Part shown: positions 1 through 9,784 of the stretch, one piece after another
Layout: every line of letters starts with the position of its first letter
How positions within the stretch are numbered: position 1 is the first letter of the stretch
Assembly: GCA_958299035.1 (NCBI GenBank)
Contig: CATQJL010000079.1
Coordinates: forward strand, 496,001 to 560,000
Direction of reading: 5' to 3'
From: Cylicocyclus nassatus
Lineage: Eukaryota; Nematoda; Chromadorea; Rhabditida; Strongylidae
DNA length: 64,000 nt
Translations under genes and position numbers: made by a program
Notes under the pieces: generated by a model
Told to the model about the DNA's origin: nothing
Seen by the model: the letters and a program-made list of their open reading frames with translations, nothing else
The model's database searches: none

Positions 1-2602
1 TAGGATTGCACATCTGATACCGTCACTGGCAATTTCCTTATGCAATTCTTCAACATGAAGTTCACGTCGTTCTCAACGGTAGCTATCACGACGTCTTCTT
101 CGTTCTGACTCTTCTTCGTCAACCGTGACAAGCCATCTACTTGTCCAAACTTCTAGTCTTGACATACTCTATGTCAAAGTCATATTCAAGCAGTATTGTA
201 GCCCATCTCATGAGTCGGTTAGCGGAGTAGACTGGAACTCCTTTCTTGCGCTGGCGTCCGCTGCCACGACGATCTTTTGCTTCGGATCATAGTGAGCAAG
301 GTTCAGCTCACTTGACAAATCTCCTTGAGCTTTTCGAACGCTTCTTGGTGAATTCGAGTCCATTCCCACTTCGAATCCTTCTTCAGCATCGCATCCAACG
401 GTCCACGAAGATCCTTGATCTTTGGCATAAACGCCGCATAGTACGTTATCATGCCAAGAAACGCTCTCAGTTGGCTAACATTCTTCGGTTCATTCATATT
501 CTTAATTGCTTCGATCTTCGCTAGATTCGGTCTTCTGCCATTTTTATCCACTATAAAGCCAAGATATCGTATCTCTGGCTTGTCAAAAGAAGATCTTTCC
601 AAGCGAATTCTAAATCCGTGTTCGGCGATTCTTGCGAACACAGCTAATGAGTTCTCCATTTGTTCTCTCGCTTCTTCCACAAACCAAGATGTCGTCTAGG
701 TAGCTTGCTACCCCACGCAGACCATTCACCATTTCATTCATGATTTGCTGGATGATCCTGGTGCTGTCTTGATTCCAAAAGGCAGTCTGTTGTACTGATA
801 CAGTCCTCTGAGTGTATTTATTACCGTCATTTTCTTCGCTTCTTCTGACAATTCGATTTGCAAATAGGCGTCCGACAGATCTATCTGCGAAAACACCGTA
901 CCTCCGTTGAGGGATGCGAAGATATCCTCCGGCGATGGCAACGGATAATCGTACGACTCCAGCGCTTTGTTGAGTCCAGTTGAAAAGTCAGCACACACTC
1001 TCAACTTTCCACTCGCCTTCTGACGCATACGATAGGGGCTGCCCATTCGCTATGTGTCGCCGGACTTATAACTTTCAGGTCCAATAGCCTATCGAGCTCC
1101 TTTTCGACAGCTTCGAGCGCAGCATGTGGAACAGGTCTACTAGCCTTGAAAACAGAACGAACGTTTTCGTCAACCCTTAGGTGTGCCTTTTCCTTCGTGC
1201 ATAGTCCCAAGCCTTCTTCGCAGACTTCTGGATAAACTTCCTTCAGCTTCAGAGCAATGTCCTTGGTTTTCTTTGTCTTCACTTCGGCAACCATTCTGCG
1301 CAAGTGATAAGACATATATTCGTTCTTCTGGCACTCCAATCTCAGCAGTGAGTTATGGGACGTCACGTATGCGTAGCCTTCACTTCTGGATCCTTTGATC
1401 TCATACTCACACCATAGCTTTCCATTCTTGACAACCACGTTCGTGTTCTCCAATCGAGGAGCACCCGTGCTTCTCCAAGTTGATTCGTTCAGAAGTGTGA
1501 GTATCTAAGAGGAAACTAACTGGATGACTATTTACTTTAGCTTCGAGATATATGCGTGTAGAATTGGCTTCCATTATCGCGTTCGCAATCTTCGCTACGC
1601 TGTGCACATGACGTTTTGATTTCGTCCAACTTCTGTTCTTATTGGTGTCGCTGCTTCTGTGGATTCTTCGTTTTGAATGCTGCTGAGTAAGCATTCTCTC
1701 TGCTATTTGTTCGCAAAACTTCTCCTTATGACCTGTCTTCTTGCAATTCTCGCAAGACCACAGCTTAGCTTTGCAATTTCTGGAAAAGTGTTCACCACCG
1801 CAGTTCCAGCACTCCACTTTTTTCGGCACTTCCTTGCTTGTTGCTTCGACGGCTTTAAAGCAACCAGCTCAGTCTCACTATCCTTCTTGAGACTTAGGAA
1901 GTTTTCGCATTCCAGGTACAACTCCTGCAGCGACATCTTTCGATCAGCCTTGTATTCCTTGTCCAGTACGGCAATGAGTCGCTGTCTGATTTCGGCTTCT
2001 TTCTGGTTCTTCAATCCAATCCACAGCAGGCATTTGATCCCATCGCTTTCGAGCTCATGTATCCTCGCCTTTTCGCACAGTTCGTTCACTCGATTGGTGT
2101 ACATGAGATAATCTTCGGAATCCGCCTTCTCCAGCTTCAAACTCTGATACCTCATGGTAAATTCGGAGATCTTTACGTCGAACAGTTGCTTTAATGTTTC
2201 AACCGTTTATTCGAATTTGATGGCGGTTACTTCTTTCGGTAGCACATGCCTCCGATATTTTTCGAAACAATCCTTGTCCAGTTTTTCGCACAGCAGCCTC
2301 ACCCTGGCGCTCTCTGTGAGCTGCTTCGCGTCTTCGACAAAGACTTCCTTGTACCAAGCGTACTATCTGCTGAAGCACATATCCGCCTCGGGGTCGAAGT
2401 AGAACTTTTCGATCCTGTTGCTGAGCGCGGACATCACATTCGGAATTTCGATTGAGGTACTGCTTCGTTCAGTACCAGTAATGTGCTTCAATATCTCCAA
2501 CAGTTTTCTTCTTTCTTCTTTCATTAGTTCTGTGAGATTTCGCTGGTCTTCGTTGAACTCCTTCAGCATGATCAGCATCTCTTCTGATCCCATCTTCGCC
2601 AT
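1..2602 (-). pseudogene. Degenerate Ty3/Gypsy retrotransposon, gag-pol region
   Basis: The body of an LTR retrotransposon reads right to left from an ATG at 2602 and leaves the window at base 1. Gag opens with a DUF7083-like segment (FYFDPEAD..., then WYKEVF) and has two in-frame stops, at 2363-2365 and 2207-2209. Two zinc knuckles follow (CWNCGGEHFSRNC and CENCKKTGHKEKFC, about 1735-1815), in a frame shifted from upstream gag. The protease segment FLLDT at 1500-1514 is followed directly by out-of-frame sequence, so the active-site loop is damaged. Reverse transcriptase is split across three frames: the palm segment at 850-1000, then YLDD at about 691-702. RNase H (AADAS, near 250) jumps straight to its far end (SANRLMRWA), implying an internal loss of roughly 80 codons. 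Integrase is not in the window. A nematode K02A2.6-like Gypsy lineage is inferred. This copy cannot encode a working polyprotein. Confidence 0.85.
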
Positions 2603-2670
2603 TTTGATCGCCTACTTCTGTTGCCGGGGGTTTCGGCCGCTCTCTGCTTTCTTCGACTCCACGTGCCTTC

Positions 2671-2683
2671 GTCATGATCGCCA
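2671..2683 (-). other. Candidate tRNA primer-binding site
   Basis: One base after the LTR end the minus strand reads TGGCGATCATGAC. It begins with TGG, the complement of a tRNA CCA end, and resembles arginine-tRNA primer sites (TGGCGACCGTGAC-like) with two differences. The position is right for a primer-binding site; the tRNA identity is a guess. Confidence 0.55.
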
Positions 2684-2684
2684 C

Positions 2685-2929
2685 TGTTGTGTCCTCCACG
2701 TCGGACACGTCGACTCTTCCTCCTGAGGCAGCACACGAGAAACAGAGAATATTTATTAGAAAATAATAGAACAGCCAAAAATAAGAGAGGCAGATGAGTG
2801 AACAGACGAACTGACAATGGCTAACAGCGAGCGCCTTTTATAGCGCTCATTTCCCGCGCATTAAGGTCGCAGGCGCCTCAGCGAGGGCAGATCATACGAG
2901 GAAACAGCTGATCAGGCACTAACACAACA
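2685..2929 (-). repeat. 5' long terminal repeat of the Gypsy element
   Basis: A 245-base block directly upstream of gag has the structure of an LTR. On the minus strand it starts TGTTGTGT and ends ACACAACA, a perfect 8-base inverted terminal repeat. Inside, a TATAAAA box lies at 2836-2842 (about 90 bases from the start) and an AATAAA poly(A) signal at 2752-2757, the expected U3-R-U5 order. A target-site duplication cannot be tested because the partner LTR is outside the window. Confidence 0.85.
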
Positions 2930-3197
2930 ATAGGTTTCTAAAAAAATGTTCGGGAATTTTTTAGGCTGTAAAATCTTTCTTAAAGCAGCTGCGATCCAAC
3001 AAAAGCATGCGTTCTATAGTCAAAGGTTTGTTGTTTGCAGTGATTTTTATTGCGCTCAATAAAAAAATGGTTTTGGAAAAGAGTTATGTTCATTTGAAGT
3101 TGAAATTCATAAAACGTGCATTAATTATGAGACAACTTAATATATTTAGTAATGAAGCCTCCATCCGGGAGGAACTCTAAGTGGATATTCAACTTAC

Positions 3198-3696
3198 TAG
3201 GTCTGATCTGAGACTATCGTCAAGCAGACGAAGACTTGAACCAGGCACTTTATTCTCGAATCTCCTAAAAAAATAGATAGCAATAAGAACCTGGGAGAAA
3301 TATTCAAAAATTGAAACATAAAAGTCGAAAAAATGAAACTGGAATATAAAACAAACTCTTTGGGTGCGCAAGGGGATTTCGGAGTTTCCAGAACAGAATC
3401 ATCGAGTAACGATTCGTTTAGACTATATTGCGGCACTAATCGTCGTCTAGGCGAATCCGAAAGCGACTGCAGAATTAAATTGGACAGGTAGTCACAAATT
3501 TTGCGGCGACTGAGATCCTGAGATTCTTTCTTTCATAATGAACATATGAAATGCCGATTTGAAGTGAAAACTGACTAAGCTGACACGGTCAATGGAAAGA
3601 AGTTCAAACGCATCCTTCTCCTGTTTCTCCTCAGACTTCAGCTCAACGTCCCACACTTCTCCAATAACTAACTTTTCCTGTTCTTGACTCTCTGCT
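3198..3696 (-). CDS. Unknown gene, three internal exons
   Basis: Three open segments join with matching phases: 3696-3576, 3466-3357 and 3264-3198. The introns are 109 and 92 bases, with acceptors TTTAG, CTGCAG and TTTTTTTAG. The last donor, GTAAGTTG at 3197, is near perfect. The first exon is acidic and charged (EVWDVELKSEEKQEKDAFE). The next two are rich in serine, leucine and aspartate (LNESLLDDS, LRLLDDSLRS). I recognise no family. Both ends are missing: a MITE at 3863 lies upstream and the Gypsy LTR begins 268 bases past the last donor, so the retroelement probably sits in the next intron or replaced downstream exons. The donor at 3575 (GTCAGT) is weak; GTCAGC at 3581 is an alternative in the same phase. 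Confidence 0.55.
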
Positions 3697-3862
3697 CTAA
3701 ACTAGGCTTGCTGATATGTTCTAAAACAATACTACAGCAGAATGCCATTGAGAAGCAGTTCTTCAAGAAAAGATCTCAACAACAGGAATGATGAGACATT
3801 TAAAAACGCGCTAGATCCCTTTCACTGCTCTACCTTCAGGAATGGATAATTTATTGGTTATA

Positions 3863-4445
3863 CAGTGTGTCCCAAAAGTATGTACACACAGTTGAGCCGC
3901 CAATACTCTTTTCCCAAGGAGCTTTTTGCCTACCTCCAAGGATACCATTACAGAGCTGGCTTTAACTCCAATTACAGCATGGAACAAATTACCGATCGCT
4001 CCGCTAGTGTAGGCATACGATAATTTGGAGAGGGTTCTGAGCAATTAAGGGCCACATTTTGCTTCAGAAAAAAACCAAAGTAATTAAAAGATTTTAGCTA
4101 GCCTGAGTAGCATCTATCATTCTCAATATCAAACTTGCATTTCACCACAATTTCTTCTTAGTAATTATGTCAGATGTACGGTAGCAGCTGTAATTTCGCT
4201 ATTCCTAAAAAAATTTGACTACACCGTTTAGAAAACTTCGTAAAATATTTTGCAAAGTTGATTATCGAATTTAGCGTGACCCTTGTTACAACTGCTTTGT
4301 TTTTTGATTTTATTCCGAACATAAGCTATTTCACAGATACTGTAAATCTATGTCAAAGAATATCTACAAAAGAGTACCAGAAGGCAGGCAAAAGACTTCT
4401 TGGGAAGAGAGATATTAACCATCAAACATTGTATACAATCTGAAA
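3863..4445. mobile_element. Mariner-like MITE, copy 1
   Basis: The left end reads CAGTGTGTCCCAAAAGTATG after TA, a mariner-type terminus. The right end is a diverged inverted copy (TTGTATACAATG, then CTTCCCAAGAAG in reverse complement). The interior matches the better-preserved copy at 27241-27911 in opposite orientation; both share TTTCTAAACGGTGTA. It has no coding capacity. The outermost right terminus is degraded. Confidence 0.6.
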
Positions 4446-4886
4446 CACTGCATCAATTTTATAAGGATTAATCAGGTTGAAGGCACCTTTCATTCTAACT
4501 TAGGGGTTTGAGCTTTCGGGAGCTTACAAAAGGCTTGAGATATACATGACGATGGTCGCTATAGCTGACGGTAAGACGCTGCCAGCAGCAACGCCTTTTG
4601 TGCGTATCGATTGCGCCAGGCGACGCTGCTGCTTCTAGCTGCTGCAGCCAACGCGAAACAGACCCGCTATAGCTAGCGATGCTGCGCTGCTCTACGCTGC
4701 TGCTTGCTGCTTGTAGCTGCTCCTCGCTGCTATGCTATATAGAGCTCGCTTTTGGTAAGCTTCTTTCAGCTGCTTCAAGCTGCTAACGCCAAATTTGCTC
4801 GGATTTGTTCCTTTTTAACATAATTTGGAACTTTGGAGGGATTTCTAGAGCACTAGTTGCGATACTGAATATGACAAATTCGCAAG

Positions 4887-5240
4887 GCCGAAACACATGC
4901 GTCGATAACAAAACTATTAAAAATTGACAGAGTCAACAAAGAACTGGATCTGGACAACTGCACAAAACTTTTGCGAAGAATAAAATCAGATTGGAGTAGC
5001 GATGAAAAGCTGGAGAATTTCAGCGATTTAGTGAGATGTTACCAGTACACCTCAATAAATCAATCGCAGCTATGACCTCGGTTGTTCGATTTTTGCCTCA
5101 AGCAAGCATCAAAATTCTAATGCAATTTGTCAAGTGGAATTTGTCAAATGATTATTTTTCTAGTAGATGCAACACTTGATTGACATTCTGTGGTTCTTAA
5201 AAAAATTTGTTGATGAGAACATGAATGATATCTACGAAAG
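4887..5240 (+). CDS. Unknown gene, two candidate exons
   Basis: An open segment ends at 5030 before a good donor (GTGAGATG). It is strongly helical and charged (KIDRVNKELDLDNCTKLLRR). In phase 0 it joins a segment starting at 5167 after TTTCTAGTAG (MQHLIDILWFLKKFVDENMN), with an intron of 136 bases. The frame then runs into repeat-like DNA after 5240 with no obvious donor. The start is unknown; the nearest acceptor-like site is at 4886. No family is recognised. The sharp switch to biased, helical composition is the main evidence. Confidence 0.4.
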
Positions 5241-5513
5241 TCCCCCCAAAATGGCTTTTCGTGCGAATAAAATGGACTTAGTCCATGCGGTGCGATAAGA
5301 TATCGCATTCGCGAAACCATTCATTCCACACAAAACTTTTTCAGCAAACCTTTTCTTCAACTTGCCTCAACCTGTTTGCTCACTCTTGCAAACTCATTTC
5401 CACCAAGTGGTCGATATCTAATTAGGCTGACCTAACATTAAGTGTCAGTCACGTAGATATTTTATTCTTTCCCGCTTCTTTACACCTCACAAAATGCCAT
5501 TTATTATCGATGA

Positions 5514-5823
5514 CTATGCATCTGAATCACTTTCAAAACTAAATTTCATGCAAAATCCGGCTCTTTGCCTTTCAAAACTTCTTGAATCAAATTCGTAAAT
5601 AGAACTTTTTGCAGAAACCAAACTTTGGCTAGCTCTCACTGGAATCTGTGAATTATAATGCTTACCTTATAGGAACCTTGTACTGCACTACAACCCAAAA
5701 GGTTTCCTAAGTCGGAAAAACTACGAATCTGCAAGATGACTTCCCAAATGTTCTACTGCAAGATGATTTCGCAAATGTTCTACTTTAGCTCTTCTTTTCC
5801 TTCTAGCACAAATGTTCATATCT
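5514..5823 (-). CDS. Unknown gene, last three exons
   Basis: Three segments join in phase: 5823-5784 (MNICARRKRRAK), 5728-5677 (IRSFSDLGNLLGCSAVQ) and 5638-5514, which ends in TAG and is serine-rich (SLVSAKSSIYEFDSRSF). Acceptors are TATTTAG, CTTGCAG and ATTCCAG. Donors are GTAGAA and the weak GTTCCT; a better-looking GTAAGC at 5668 would break phase. The first intron is exactly two 27-base copies plus one base. No family is recognised and the 5' end is missing. Confidence 0.45.
5729..5782 (-). repeat. 27-base tandem duplication filling an intron
   Basis: Two 27-base copies (5729-5755 and 5756-5782) differ at two positions. On the minus strand each ends CATCTTGCAG, so each carries its own splice acceptor. 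Together with one base they make up the whole predicted intron of the neighbouring gene model. Confidence 0.7.
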
Positions 5824-7538
5824 CTAAATAGTTGAATGTACGGACTATCGCTAATAAGAAATTTTTCACAGAATTTTTCTTGCTAGCTAGCGCCATTTTA
5901 GTAAATCTTGCGACCAAACTCAAAATCGCGTTCAGAACGCCGTCTTTGAGGTTCGGTTTTACGAGAATATGTAGTCAAAAGATAGCTTCTGAGTAATTGT
6001 ATTTAAAACGCAAATCTTTCTCATTCTCAAATACAAATCATGAATTTAGGTTTGGTTGATATTTTGAAGAGTTAACAAACTTTATTGGATTTACATAGAG
6101 ATTTTCGCATCGACCTGATATTCGGAAACATCTGAGTTTGTTAGCGAATATTTTGGTGAATTTCACCTTTTTCCATGACTTTTACAGCGTTTATATGTGT
6201 TTAGAAAGAAATATTTATTTCAGACTTTTTAAAAGACGTGAAACTTTTTCCACTCACTTGTCATATAAAAGACGTGAACCTTTTTCCACTCACTTGTTAC
6301 CAAATGAGCTAAGGAACACATTCTCAAAAAATCGCCATCAAAAATATGCAAAAATGTCAAAAATGGGCTTAGTCCCAGCTCACCTTGCTGCTGGGAGTAA
6401 GGCTTTCAAGTCCATTCAAAATGGAGGTAAATTCCATTTTGCCCCATTCTAAATGGACTTTTCGCATGATTCTTTCGCAGCGAGAGCTCAAGGTTGAATC
6501 ATTTTCATTCACACCGCTTTGCCTCGTGTGCGATGGGATAATTTTGGATAACGCGAGCGAAGACAGATTCCGACCACTCTTCACCGCGAACGAATAAAAT
6601 GGGGCTTGAAAGTTCATTTTCCTCCACTATGGACTTTCGTGGATGTCATTCCAGGATGACTTTTTTGGACCTCATGTAGTCATTTTCCTCAATTTTGGTA
6701 GTTCTCAAAACTTACTTTCTTAATGGCCTGAGCTAAGCGTAGTGATTGGTAAAACTACTTCATTCTTGCACCCAAAGTGTACTCAGCTCAGCAGCCACAA
6801 GCAGCTAGAAGCAGCGCAGACATTGGCGATTCGCCAACCCGCTATACCTCTATTGTCAGGTATATCTCAAGTCAAAGTAGGATCTCCGCCGATGCCCAAG
6901 TCGCGACGCAAAATGTCGCTTTGGAAGCAGAAAGTTGTTTTGGAATAGCGAAGAGGCATGAGGACCTCAAGTCGGCACCGCTCCCTTCAGTAATGCTCGC
7001 GCATCCAGGCGCGCTTATCCAATCACCGTTTCGAAAAACCGGCCTGCGTACACGTACTTAAATTTACACATGGCTGCGCAAAGCGCGCCCCATGACTTAG
7101 TGCGAAATTGGCCGCCGCGCATGGTTTAAACTCCCGAAGTACGCTACCCATGATCAGCTTCGATTTTTTGCACACAGTTCCTGCCGTTTAAGTGGTATTT
7201 TGCATACTTTCATGTCTTGCCGTATTCTTTGCTTGTTGGCATGCAGCTGATTGCAGTGAAATGCTAACAAGTGTGTTCTTTGCATGCAGTGAAGGCGATG
7301 TGACCATCCGTTATGAAAGTATTGGTGCTTTTTCAAATCCATGGCGCAAATCGTAACGTGAATAAATTGTACGGAAAGAATTCCAATGATGCTGGAGTAA
7401 TTTGATTCGGATCGACTAATGCATGTTTTTTTCAAAGCTTTTGCTTCTATGAATTGATTCGTAGGCAAAAAAACATTATGAAGTGTTAGTAGCTTGAATG
7501 TCCTCTTCTCTTTGAACCTCGGCATTACGATGATGTAG
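5824..7538. other. Gene-free repeat-like stretch
   Basis: I see no supportable gene. A 36-base tandem duplication lies at 6231-6299 (AAAAGACGTGAA, then a CTTTTTCCACTCACTTGT tail). Short inverted and repeated pieces built on AAAATGG and TGGACTT occur around 5255-5290 and 6360-6650, suggesting decayed small elements. One 55-codon open segment on the minus strand near 5830-6000 has no usable splice acceptor and was left out. Confidence 0.5.
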
Positions 7539-7872
7539 TTCTATTTGTTAGTTGTGCAAGCACGAGGCTTTCGGCGAAGCTTTATTAGTAGAGCGGCCTA
7601 ACGTTTCGAGCAATCCTTGTCTTCAGAGGCCGTGGCTCTACCGCTATCGCACCGATGGTGATGTGCGACCGCCTTCTCCGAATTAGTAGTGCAAATTCAA
7701 TTTGATTTGCGATTGAATCAATTGAATCAATGGCTCTACCGCTATCGCATACCACCATCGGTGCGATAGCGGTAGAGCCACGGCCTCTGAAAACGAGGAT
7801 TGCTCGAAACGTCAGGCCGCTCTACTAATAAAGCTTCGCCGAAACGTGTGCTGGCACAACTAACAAATAGAA
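7539..7872. mobile_element. Foldback element with 120-base arms
   Basis: Arms at 7539-7660 and 7753-7872 are near-perfect inverted copies around a loop of about 92 bases. The arms start TTCTATTTGTTAGTTGTGC and end at ACCGATGGTG. Inside each arm are CTCTACCGCTATCGCA and, on the opposite strand, CTGAAGAC...GCTCGAAACGT, the kind of conserved motif often seen at ends of Penelope-like elements. There is no coding capacity. Confidence 0.75.
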
Positions 7873-7996
7873 TTACGAAGTGTTCTATTAGTTCATTTTA
7901 CCACAATGTCTTTTGTTTCTGACATGCGATCATACCTGAAACTGTTTGAGGGCGAAAGGGCATCTCATATGAGTGAAATAAAACCATCAATGTATA

Positions 7997-8616
7997 TCAC
8001 CTGATCTCTATCTTGGGCCTTGGGCACGTACTAAGATCGTTTTGTAATTTGGAGCGGCGCGCTTCGTCCACACTGGAGGGCTCTGCGTAATCCGCACCAA
8101 GGTTTCCTGTAAGTTGATCTCTGCTACATTCTGCATCCGATTGAAAAGGGCTGCTCTCTTTTTCTGAAACATTTTGCAGGTGCTGTCTACGACGATACCG
8201 CCTATAATTTGAAAAAAGTGCAATTGTTACCAGAGTTTGCGACATTCGCGTGGCATCGTCATTACCTCCCGGTTCAAAATGGATGAATTCATAACCAGGG
8301 TCAAGCGTGGGGTGAGGCACGCAACACCTGGGGGGGGGGTCGTATTGAGGAGTCAAAAGGGGAGGGGGTCGTTGGGTAATCCGATAATAGTGATAACATG
8401 ATATTCGTATCATATCCATAATTAGCATGTCAATTAACCCCTATAGACAAAGTGTGAGCGAATTCTGGAGATTTAAGATACTAGGCTACCTAAATGAAAT
8501 GGTCAAATTCCAACATGGTTAACTTTGTTTCAAAGGTGAATTAGCTATCCGTTTTCACACTCAAGACAAAGCACTACTCCTTCTTTGTCCACCTCAGGAA
8601 TTCCGCCTTAGAAGAC
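7997..8616 (-). CDS. Unknown gene, last two exons
   Basis: The terminal exon 8201-7997 (acceptor AAATTATAG) encodes about 67 residues of polar, serine- and aspartate-rich sequence ending in TGA (ESSPFQSDAECSRDQL; SSVDEARRSKLQND). In phase 2 it joins a 39-base exon 8616-8578 (acceptor ATTTTGCAG, donor GTAGTG) that gives a basic stretch (FLRWTKKERYRRRQHLQ). The join reads like a cytoplasmic tail, but no family is identified. The 376-base intron between them holds a G-rich repeat (8275-8400). Upstream exons were not found. Confidence 0.5.
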
Positions 8617-9620
8617 CTGCAAAATGTAGAATTAGAAGTCAACCAAAATCTCGTTTTTCCCGTTTTTCGCTTTTGATCGCTGTGCTTTCACCAAATATTA
8701 CTTAGAGCTAAGAAGACAAATCAGGCTCCAAACAGTCCTATGGAATCTACAAGGTTTAGGCTATCGATTTCTATAAATACTGTCCGCTAAAAATGTTTTT
8801 TTGATATAGTTAATGGGGTGCGGTACACTCCCTTAAAGGCACCCAAAAAGGAGGTTGGCGAGATTATGATGACATACTAGTGTGGGCCCCCACACTAGGC
8901 GAACCCCCGAGCTTCGCCGCAAAAGACTGCTTCTTGAGCGAGAAATCCGTTCCGGAAGTTGCAAGTGGGCGGGGCGAAGGGTCGCCCCGCCCACTTGCAT
9001 GCTTTATCTCGCCTGCGCTTGTTGCAGAAGGTTCTCGAATCAGGAATTTCTGGGAGTTTCGCGCATTTTCGACTCCAAATTCGAAATCAGGGCTTTCAGA
9101 AGGCCTGAAGGCGACAAAAACATTGAATTCGAGATTTTGGGTGGACGGTGCCTTTGGAAGGTGCGGCTGCCGCAGCTTTTAATGGAATGTGCCGCACCCC
9201 CTTAACTTGCCTTTTTTTGGAGCCGAACGCCCCACCCATAAGAAAATTATGGTTCTTTCAATATGCCCATTCAGATCAAAATCAGCCGTCAAATTACGTG
9301 ATTGTAAAGTGCAGTTACAGATAATGGGGCGACAGCTCTCAGAAATTTGAAAACTCTCCAGAAAAAGATGGTGTCCTCCAGAATGTCACACTTTGAGGTC
9401 CAAAGGTTAAGAAGAGGAAGAAGGGGTCGTTTGAGGGCTTTCATGGGAGGGGGAGAGGGTTTCGAAAGACTTGTGCCTGAACTCTTTTTCAACACTGGTA
9501 TGCTATCTTAGGTATATAGTTCAGGGGGGGGGGGGGCGGTCTTATTAAGACAGCAATCAGGGGGGGGGGGGTCGTAACCAGCGATCGTGTGCCACACCCC
9601 TTGCTTGACCCTGTTTATAA
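8275..9620. repeat. Inverted pair of G-run repeats
   Basis: The segment near 8275 (AGGGTCAAGCGTGGGGTGAG, then a run of ten G) has a diverged inverted counterpart at about 9565-9620 (same motif on the minus strand, next to runs of 11-12 G at 9524-9571). The pair brackets the smaller element at 8813-9204 and may be the ends of one larger insertion. Confidence 0.45.
8813..9204. mobile_element. Small inverted-repeat element with GC-rich hairpins
   Basis: Ends are inverted copies (GGGGTGCGGTACACTCCCTT on the left, GGGGGTGCGGCACATTCC on the right in reverse complement). Inside are two strong palindromes. One is CTAGTGTGGG/CCCACACTAG at 8877-8898. The other has 17-base arms GCAAGTGGGCGGGGCGA at 8961-8977 and 8982-8998 with a 4-base loop. 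Both strands are open for about 100 codons, which I attribute to GC composition. Confidence 0.6.
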
Positions 9621-9784
9621 CGCAAGGGCACTTCTCAATTCAAATTAACACCCATGGTTGAAAATACGGTGTTAGTGTTTTGGATAGTGCACGATGGCAT
9701 TCAAGATGGCAGTTTTAACAATTCGTCTCAGACATTTTTCTCTGCACTCATGACTATGCACTCAAAACTCAAGAGAACAAAAAA

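Larger units (their letters stand above)
4530..6875. repeat. Inverted pair of GCTGCT-rich repeats with sequence between
   Basis: At 4533-4800 a segment starting CTTGAGATATACATGACGAT runs into a low-complexity GCTGCT/AGCTGCTG stretch. A diverged inverted counterpart lies at about 6770-6875 (CTTGAGATATACCTGACAAT on the minus strand, followed by CTGCTTCTAGCTGCTTGTGG). They may be the ends of one old element. Candidate exons at 4887-5240 and 5514-5823 lie between them, so independent insertions are also possible. Confidence 0.35.

Noticed and set aside
4160..4250. Independent repeat shared with 27500-27590
   Set aside because: It is the interior of the two mariner-like MITE copies, already annotated.
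8880..9205. Two overlapping ORFs of 100 and 107 codons
   Set aside because: They lie in a GC-rich palindromic element in two frames at once, with no splice or family signal.
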